Of a DNA stretch of 10,095 nt, positions 6,587 to 10,095 are shown piece after piece. This stretch comes from Candidatus Symbiobacter sp. Lineage in GTDB: Bacteria > Pseudomonadota > Alphaproteobacteria > Elsterales > Elsteraceae. The stretch lies in contig JASGCR010000050.1 of the NCBI GenBank assembly GCA_030054015.1, positions 1 through 10,095 of the forward strand, written 5' to 3'. Positions within the stretch are counted from its first letter, which is position 1, and each line of letters starts with the position of its first letter. A program made the position numbers and the translations under genes. Under the pieces are notes generated by a model. That model was not told where the DNA came from. It did no database searches and saw only the letters and a program-made list of their open reading frames with translations.

Positions 6587-7747
6587 ATGAGCGATAAACC
6601 AAGTCAAGGCAGCAACAAAACCATCATTACGGTGGTGATTGCGGCTATTATTATTGTCGGTGGCTATTTCGGCCTACGCAGCGGTATGTTTGGCGGCGGC
6701 GGCAACAGCGACCATGTGCAAATCGGATTGGCGGGACCCTTTACCGGCCCCAATGCCACATTCGGCCAGCAATTCCGCAACGGCGCCAAATTGGCCATTG
6801 AAGACATCAATGCCAAAGGCGGGTTATTGGGCAAAAAAGTTGAGTTCGTCGAAGGCGACGATCAAAGCGATCCCAAACAAGCCGTGTCGGTCGCCAACCA
6901 ATTCGTGTCCAAAAAAATCGGCTTAGTGGTCGGTCACTTCAATTCCGGCGCATCCATTCCGGCTTCGGATGTGTACAAAGAAGAAAAGATCGTGCAAATC
7001 TCGCCGGCTTCGACCAATCCCACCTATACGGATCGTGGCTATAAAAACACCTTCCGGGTGTGCGGTCGTGACGATTTCCAAGGCGTGGTGGCGGGCAAAT
7101 TTTTGATCGATAACTTCAAAGGCAAAAATATCGCCATTTTGCACGACAAAACCGCCTATGGCCAGGGCTTAGCCGAACAAACCCAAAAAGCCTTTAATGC
7201 CGCCGGTGGCAAAGAAGTCTTGTTCGAAGCCATCACCCCCGGCGAAAAAGACTACACCGCTTTGGTCTCCAAATTAAAATCGCTCAAAGTTGCCGCGATT
7301 TATTTGGGCGGTTACCATCCCGAAGCCGGTTTGATTGTCCGTCAAGCGCGTGACAATAAATTAAACGCAGTGTTGATTAGCGGCGATGCTTTGGCGACCA
7401 AAGAATTCTCGCAAATCACCGGCCCGGCGGGCGAAGGCACGATTTTCACCTTTGAACCCGATTATCGCAATTTTGCCTCCGCCCAAGAATTGGTTGGTCG
7501 CTTCAAAACCGCGAATATCGACCCCGAAGGCTATACTTTGAACACCTATGCCTCGTTCCAAGTGTTGCAACAAGCAGTCGAAAAAGCCAAATCGACCAAA
7601 GGCGAAGATGTCGCCAACGCCATTCGTGGCGGCACCTTTGAAACCGTTTTGGGGTCACTCACCTTTGACGATAAAGGCGATATTGTGGATCCCAAATATG
7701 TCTTCTATGCCTTTGACAAAGACGGCAACTACGCCGAAATGAAATAG
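6587..7747 (+). CDS. Branched-chain amino-acid ABC transporter substrate-binding protein
   Basis: A 386-residue LivJ/LivK-type periplasmic binding protein (Peripla_BP_6). It would bind leucine, isoleucine, valine or a related amino acid and deliver it to a LivHMGF permease. IGLAGPFTGPNATFG (46-60) is the typical first strand and loop; GHFNSGASIPASDVY (116-130) and ISPASTNP (138-145) align with the ligand-binding serines and threonine of E. coli LIVBP. There is a hydrophobic segment at about 12-30, but no lipobox Cys and no clear cleavage site after it. It may be a retained membrane anchor. The only cysteine is Cys159, so the E. coli disulfide is absent. ATG 6587 is preceded by GGGGG five bases upstream, and a longer reading from GTG/ATG-like codons near 6503 adds 28 residues before the signal-like segment with no family support. 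No permease genes are adjacent, so it is an orphan binding protein here. Confidence 0.9.
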   Translation: MSDKPSQGSNKTIITVVIAAIIIVGGYFGLRSGMFGGGGNSDHVQIGLAGPFTGPNATFGQQFRNGAKLAIEDINAKGGLLGKKVEFVEGDDQSDPKQAVSVANQFVSKKIGLVVGHFNSGASIPASDVYKEEKIVQISPASTNPTYTDRGYKNTFRVCGRDDFQGVVAGKFLIDNFKGKNIAILHDKTAYGQGLAEQTQKAFNAAGGKEVLFEAITPGEKDYTALVSKLKSLKVAAIYLGGYHPEAGLIVRQARDNKLNAVLISGDALATKEFSQITGPAGEGTIFTFEPDYRNFASAQELVGRFKTANIDPEGYTLNTYASFQVLQQAVEKAKSTKGEDVANAIRGGTFETVLGSLTFDDKGDIVDPKYVFYAFDKDGNYAEMK

Positions 7748-7752
7748 CGGCG

Positions 7753-7780
7753 CGGCAGCGTGCCGCCGCGGTCAGTTTTA
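7753..7780 (+). terminator. Possible short terminator after the binding-protein gene
   Basis: A GC-rich 6-bp stem GCGGCA/TGCCGC with a GCG loop follows the stop codon within about 15 bases, then comes GGTCAGTTTT. The T-tract is short and set back, so this is a weak candidate. The larger hairpin at 7803-7824 lies just downstream. Confidence 0.3.
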
Positions 7781-7844
7781 GATCGCTGTCGTTACCAGAA
7801 ATCCCCCCAATTCATTTTGGGGGGGCACCTGCGAGGTGCAGCGA
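7772..7844 (+). repeat. Composite hairpin repeat, unit 1 (uninterrupted)
   Basis: A 73-bp unit: a 23-bp leader (7772-7794), then hairpin CCCCCCAA/TTGGGGGG (7803-7810, 7817-7824), then hairpin GCACCT-GCG-AGGTGC (7825-7839). The leader recurs at 7845-7867 with three mismatches in 23. The hairpin part recurs at 8186-8239. This unit therefore shows what the second unit looked like before the MITE inserted. Confidence 0.8.
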
Positions 7845-7867
7845 TCAGTGTTAGGTCACTGTCGTTA

Positions 7868-8183
7868 TACTCGGTGTCCTTGAAAATTCGCCTTTATGAC
7901 CCCCCTTCCTGCTTAGGGAAGGTCTGAATAAGTCATTTTAGATGTCATTCTGAACGTCGCCGCGCTTGTCTTTTGCGATAGCAAAAGACTTAGCAAGGCA
8001 AGTGAAGAATCCAGAAAAATTCAGAAAATTCAACGGTTTCTGGCTTTTCTGGATTCTGGTCAAGAAAAGTTACCCGCGCTTACGCGCGGACTTTTCTATC
8101 CTCAGAATGACACTCTTAGGACTTATTCGGACTTTCCTTAGGAAGGGGGGGTCATAAATCGGGATTCATTTGGAAACAGAGTA
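7868..8183. mobile_element. MITE-like element, 316 bp, inserted at TA
   Basis: A non-coding element flanked by TA on both sides (7866-7867 and 8184-8185). Its imperfect terminal inverted repeats are about 85 bp long (7868-7952 and 8102-8183), beginning TACTCGGTGTCC on the left and TACTCTGTTTCC on the right, read inward. Inside are two nested hairpins: a 13-bp stem AGAATCCAGAAAA (8006-8018 with 8045-8057), and AGAAAAGT/ACTTTTCT (8063-8070, 8090-8097) enclosing CCGCGC/GCGCGG. TA duplication is the hallmark of IS630/Tc1-mariner transposition (family knowledge), so such a transposase elsewhere in the genome may have mobilised it (inference). No transposase is encoded here. Confidence 0.75.
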
Positions 8184-8190
8184 TACAAGA

Positions 8191-8224
8191 AAATCCCCCC
8201 AATTTATTTTGGGGGGATTTTTTT
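8191..8224 (+). terminator. Strong intrinsic terminator
   Basis: A perfect 12-bp stem AAATCCCCCCAA/TTGGGGGGATTT (8191-8202, 8209-8220) with loop TTTATT is followed directly by further T, giving seven T in a row (8218-8224). On the plus strand this is a textbook rho-independent terminator. It could end read-through from the binding-protein gene. It is also the hairpin of composite repeat unit 2. Confidence 0.75.
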
Positions 8225-8284
8225 GCACCCACGGGGTGCGGCAGCCTGTCCTCTGCCGCAAGACCAAAGAGCGTCAAAAAGAGT

Positions 8285-8375
8285 GCGTCATTACCCGCCG
8301 GACTGCTAGCGGCAAGCCGCTTGCAGTCCGAGAAGGAATATCCCCCAGGAATATTATTCTCCAATACTCCTGGGG
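8285..8375 (+). repeat. Variable-hairpin repeat, copy 2
   Basis: Left flank GCGTCATTACCCGCC (8285-8299). The central palindrome at 8300-8329 has GGACTGC/GCAGTCC, one T-T mismatch, then AGCGGC/GCCGCT around AA. A second hairpin CCCCAGGA/TCCTGGGG (8343-8350, 8368-8375) follows. The flanks match copy 1 but the central palindrome is unrelated. The outer CGGGTAAT arm of copy 1 is lost here. Confidence 0.75.
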
Positions 8376-8380
8376 CTTTC

Positions 8381-8466
8381 CCCCGACCAATGTCTTACGA
8401 CATTGGCGGGGGACAGGCCCCGGCTCGTGATGCCCGTTGCACGGGCATCACGGCGGGTAATGACGC
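8381..8466 (-). repeat. Variable-hairpin repeat, copy 3
   Basis: On the minus strand this reads GCGTCATTACCCGC (8466-8453), then a perfect 12-bp palindrome with arms 8426-8437 and 8441-8452 around a 3-nt loop, then a second hairpin with arms CCAATGTC/GACATTGG (8387-8394, 8399-8406) extended by CCCCG/CGGGG. The structure is that of copies 1 and 2, with different stem sequences. Confidence 0.75.
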
Positions 8467-8476
8467 TCCTTTTTTT

Positions 8477-8542
8477 GGCAATAATACCCCTGGGAGATTA
8501 CCCGACTCGAACCGCAAGCGGTTCGGCGGGTAATGACGCTCC
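8477..8542 (-). repeat. Variable-hairpin repeat, copy 4
   Basis: Outer arms ATTACCCG (8497-8504) and CGGGTAAT (8527-8534) pair and enclose a perfect 8-bp palindrome CGAACCGC/GCGGTTCG (8508-8515, 8518-8525) around AA. On the minus strand the flank GGAGCGTCATTACCCGC and the following CCCAGGGG match copy 1. The second hairpin of the family is incomplete here. Confidence 0.75.
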
Positions 8543-8580
8543 CTCTTTTTTTCGCTCCCTTTTTTGACGCTCTTTTTTTC

Positions 8581-8600
8581 TGCGGCGGGTAATGACGCTC
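8581..8600 (-). repeat. Variable-hairpin repeat, partial copy 5
   Basis: Only the conserved flank (GAGCGTCATTACCCGC on the minus strand) remains, next to T-rich runs containing two more GACGCTC motifs. It ends 26 bases from the stop codon of the minus-strand membrane gene at 8626. No palindrome accompanies it. Confidence 0.55.
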
Positions 8601-8625
8601 TCTTGTTGTTGTTCATGGGTGAGAT

Positions 8626-8892
8626 TCATGGCAGCAAGCGGGTGCGGCGGCTTTGCAGCCGATCCGGGTCTTTAATGGCGAAATAAAAAAAGGCGACAAA
8701 AATTGCCAATAACAATGCCACAATAATGCCTAAAAATACCAATTTTGTCAATAAATCTGGTGCAAATAAAACGCAAATGGCTGAAACCGTAAAAATCGGA
8801 ATACTTACCCAGATAAGCGGATTTAGCACTGTACGTGTGGTGATCTTGCGTACATAGCCCTGGCCACCAAATAAACCAAAAGGATTCACCAT
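8626..8892 (-). CDS. Small two-helix membrane protein, paralogue of the 9320-9709 product
   Basis: An 88-residue protein with two predicted transmembrane helices (about 25-45 and 50-74) separated by a short APDLLTK turn. A conserved-looking KDPDRLQ (74-80) follows the second helix, then a basic tail. The pattern PLIW(V)...FLG...KDPDRLQ is shared with the protein encoded at 9320-9709, so the two are paralogues. The family is not recognised and no catalytic residues are evident. GGGGAA lies eight bases upstream of the ATG and supports the start. It is the last gene of a three-gene minus-strand unit, 37 bases after the SinR/Cas2-like gene. The role is unknown; a membrane partner of the middle gene is possible but unproven. 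Confidence 0.7.
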   Translation of the reverse strand: MVNPFGLFGGQGYVRKITTRTVLNPLIWVSIPIFTVSAICVLFAPDLLTKLVFLGIIVALLLAIFVAFFYFAIKDPDRLQSRRTRLLP

Positions 8893-8929
8893 AAGGCATT
8901 CCCCAAATAAAATTAAGAAAAATCAATTT

Positions 8930-9307
8930 TTATGCAATGGGAATGGGGCTAACATCGCGGGCTTGGTTAATAAATTCCTTTATCTCCCCGTGGTTCTGCT
9001 CGATCATTTTATCAATTGGTTGTTGCAACCATTGCCAAAAACCCTTATCCATCAAGCCTTCGCGTTCATGAGCATCCAATTTATTAATAAACAAATTCCC
9101 GCCATCATTGACCAGGTCGGCATAGCGACTGGCCAGTTCATCGGCGGATTTCTTTGAATAAACCACCCATGTGGTATCGTTAAAACGATACCAACTCAAT
9201 GCTTTATCCATGATGTTTTCTAATTTTTTATAGGCTAAGCCGTCACGACAATGAACAAAAACAATGTAAAAACTGCCATTTTCGTTTGTATTTATGTTTG
9301 TATCCAT
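8930..9307 (-). CDS. SinR/Cas2-like small ferredoxin-fold protein
   Basis: A 125-residue hypothetical protein that I match, from memory, to the bacterial SinR family related in fold to Cas2 and VapD; this is not the Bacillus SinR repressor. A first strand FYIVFVH (13-19) is followed by YKKLENIMDKALSWYRFNDTTW, then a strand WVVY. The order of strand, helix, aromatic stretch, T-T-W and strand, then FINKLD and an F-W-Q-W-L ending, is what I recall for that family. The function of the family is not established; a nuclease or RNA-binding role is only analogy. AAGGA about seven bases before the ATG supports the start. It lies 12 bases after the upstream membrane gene and 37 bases before the next, so one transcript is likely. 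A link to the Cas13a gene 4.7 kb away is not supported by position. Confidence 0.6.
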   Translation of the reverse strand: MDTNINTNENGSFYIVFVHCRDGLAYKKLENIMDKALSWYRFNDTTWVVYSKKSADELASRYADLVNDGGNLFINKLDAHEREGLMDKGFWQWLQQPIDKMIEQNHGEIKEFINQARDVSPIPIA

Positions 9308-9319
9308 GACAAAATTCCT

Positions 9320-9709
9320 TCAAAGTGTTTCAGAAAGTTCGCTGGGATTAGCTTGAATTCTTTTTTGACTTTTATGCAATGTGGTCGCTTCAATGACCAG
9401 CAATTCTCCCTTACCACTTTGGGCAAAGTCTATTTCTTTCATCGAACGAATATGCTCTTCGGTGTGCAAACGATCAGGATTCTTAAAACACCAAAATAAA
9501 TAGACCCCGACCACAGTGACGTTTAAGAATATCGCCAGGCCCAAAAAGCAATAGCGCACCACCACATCCGAACTAAAAACTATGGCTGGAACCAATGTGA
9601 TCGTACCAATTCCATAAACCCAAAGCAAGGGCGTCATAATGGTCGAATATTTGAAATAATCCGTAAATGAACCAATGCGATTTTGTTTAAGGAATATCGG
9701 CATAAGCAT
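9320..9709 (-). CDS. Two-helix membrane protein with cytoplasmic tail
   Basis: A 129-residue protein with two predicted helices (about 25-45 and 51-74), followed by KNPDRLH (76-82) and a roughly 47-residue hydrophilic C-terminal tail. Helix pair and PDRL motif match the 88-residue protein at 8626-8892, so they arose by duplication or belong to one family; the tail is the main difference. I do not recognise a named family. The reading frame also allows a TTG start at 9712 and an ATG at 9703; ATG 9709 is a compromise, because no clear ribosome site is seen. It is the first gene after tRNA-Asn in the same direction and probably leads the three-gene unit. Confidence 0.65.
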   Translation of the reverse strand: MLMPIFLKQNRIGSFTDYFKYSTIMTPLLWVYGIGTITLVPAIVFSSDVVVRYCFLGLAIFLNVTVVGVYLFWCFKNPDRLHTEEHIRSMKEIDFAQSGKGELLVIEATTLHKSQKRIQANPSELSETL

Positions 9710-9756
9710 CAATTTTCAGTCACAATTTCATTGGTTTGTGATCGGTAAATGTCGTT

Positions 9757-9773
9757 TTGGCGGAACCCGCCAA
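9757..9773. terminator. Perfect short hairpin between tRNA-Asn and the membrane operon
   Basis: TTGGCGG and CCGCCAA (9757-9763, 9767-9773) form a 7-bp stem with a 3-nt loop. On the minus strand it lies seven bases after the tRNA CCA end but is not followed by a T-run. It could be a weak terminator or a processing signal for the tRNA transcript, so read-through into the membrane operon is possible. Confidence 0.35.
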
Positions 9774-9779
9774 TAATTT

Positions 9780-9854
9780 TGGCTCCCAGGGAGGGATTCG
9801 AACCCCCGACCAATCGGTTAACAGCCGATGGCTCTACCACTGAGCTACCTGGGA
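9780..9854 (-). tRNA. tRNA-Asn (anticodon GTT)
   Basis: A 75-nt gene including an encoded CCA. The acceptor stem TCCCAGG/CCTGGGA (9848-9854 and 9784-9790 in plus coordinates) is perfect. The anticodon arm ATCGG-CTGTTAA-CCGAT places GTT in the loop, and the T arm has TTCGAAT. The discriminator base is G. All features fit a functional asparagine tRNA. Confidence 0.95.
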
Positions 9855-9875
9855 ATGTTTTTTCAGTGCCGCCTT

Positions 9876-9903
9876 TATATACCACAAGAAAAATTTTTTT
9901 CAA
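9876..9903 (-). promoter_or_regulatory. Promoter of tRNA-Asn
   Basis: On the minus strand TTGAAA (9898-9903) and TATATA (9876-9881) are separated by 16 bp. Transcription would start near 9869, about 15 bases before the mature tRNA. The intervening A/T tracts may add an UP-like contribution. Confidence 0.6.
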
Positions 9904-9980
9904 CAGGCAATTTGCAAGAAAATGACAAAAAAATCGATTTTTTTTGTCGGCCTCATCTGGTTAGTCGTCCGTGCAACGCT

Positions 9981-10095
9981 GCCCCACAAGATACGGAAAA
10001 ACTGATCGCTCACCCCGTGGGTGCGGCATTCGCGCAGCCTTGCCCCACAAGATACGGAAAAACTGATCGCTCACCCCGTGGGTGCGGCATTCGCG
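9981..10095. repeat. 61-bp tandem repeat at the window edge
   Basis: GCCCCACAAGATACGG begins at 9981 and again at 10042, a period of 61 bp. The second copy is cut by the window end after 54 bp, and all of that part is identical to the first copy. Each unit holds a small hairpin CACCC-CGT-GGGTG. On the minus strand the hairpin and the following AGCGATCAGT resemble the GCACC hairpins and flank at 7825-7850. Identity across the whole unit, with no variable spacer, excludes a CRISPR array. Confidence 0.85.

Larger units (their letters stand above)
7845..8239 (+). repeat. Composite hairpin repeat, unit 2, split by the MITE
   Basis: Leader 7845-7867 and hairpin part 8186-8239 together reproduce unit 1 once bases 7868-8185 (the element plus one TA) are removed. 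The joined sequence GTCGTTACAAGAAAATCC corresponds to GTCGTTACCAGAAATCC in unit 1. The two hairpins of this unit are the terminator at 8191-8224 and GCACCC-ACG-GGGTGC (8225-8239). Confidence 0.75.
7748..8625. other. Gene-free repeat cluster
   Basis: About 880 bases without a credible gene. In order it holds a tandem composite hairpin repeat (unit 1 at 7772-7844; unit 2 at 7845-7867, resuming at 8186) interrupted by a MITE-like element (7868-8183), a strong hairpin terminator (8191-8224) and a GCACCC hairpin (8225-8239). Four variable-hairpin repeat copies follow (8285-8600), separated by T-rich runs and repeated GACGCTC motifs. Reading frames that cross this region follow the palindromes and have no family features. 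Confidence 0.75.

Noticed and set aside
8170..8616. Several open frames of 70-86 codons on both strands
   Set aside because: They run through palindromes and homopolymer tracts, and their products are low-complexity mirror images of repeat sequence without ribosome sites.
8626..9709. Csx27/Csx28-type accessory membrane proteins for Cas13
   Set aside because: Those accompany Cas13b, not Cas13a. The membrane genes here are more than 4 kb away, in a separate unit, with the metabolic genes between.
9780..9854. tRNA-Asn as an integration site with a duplicated 3' end
   Set aside because: No second copy of the tRNA 3' segment and no integrase gene were found in the window.
9981..10095. Possible CRISPR array from the repeated GCCCCACAAG sequence
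   Set aside because: The whole 61-bp unit is repeated, including the part that would be the spacer. A CRISPR array needs differing spacers.

Overview
The window looks chromosomal and alphaproteobacterial. The best marker is the large minus-strand effector: from memory, its conserved blocks line up closely with Cas13a (C2c2) of Rhodobacter capsulatus. The shikimate-dehydrogenase-like protein and the CCA-encoding tRNA-Asn do not conflict with this. The genus cannot be named from sequence reading alone. The cas13a gene looks more AT-rich than the metabolic genes beside it (judged by eye, not computed).

Layout. Positions 1-416 are non-coding and consist of nested palindromic repeats just beyond the 3' end of cas13a. 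Positions 417-4253 (minus) hold an intact 1278-residue Cas13a with both HEPN R-N-x-x-x-H motifs. A divergent intergenic region (4254-4487) carries a good promoter for cas13a. Three plus-strand metabolic genes follow: a PPM1/LCM-type SAM methyltransferase (4488-5372), an AroE-family dehydrogenase with an atypical substrate site (5598-6458) and a LivJ/LivK-type amino-acid binding protein (6587-7747). Positions 7748-8625 are a gene-free cluster of repeats: a tandem hairpin repeat, a MITE-like element inserted at a TA dinucleotide, a strong terminator and a group of repeats whose flanks are conserved but whose palindromic centres vary. On the minus strand, tRNA-Asn (9780-9854) is followed by a compact three-gene unit (9709 to 8626): two paralogous two-helix membrane proteins flanking a small protein that resembles the SinR/Cas2-like ferredoxin-fold family. 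The right edge is a 61-bp tandem repeat.

How it fits together. Cas13a is a crRNA-guided RNase that needs a CRISPR array, but the window contains no array, no cas1/cas2 and no accessory type VI gene. It is therefore an orphan effector here, or its array lies to the left of position 1 or elsewhere in the genome. The metabolic genes show no functional link to it. The intergenic space is unusually rich in mobile or amplifying palindromic repeats. One MITE insertion can be read at base level, because an uninterrupted copy of its target lies next to it.
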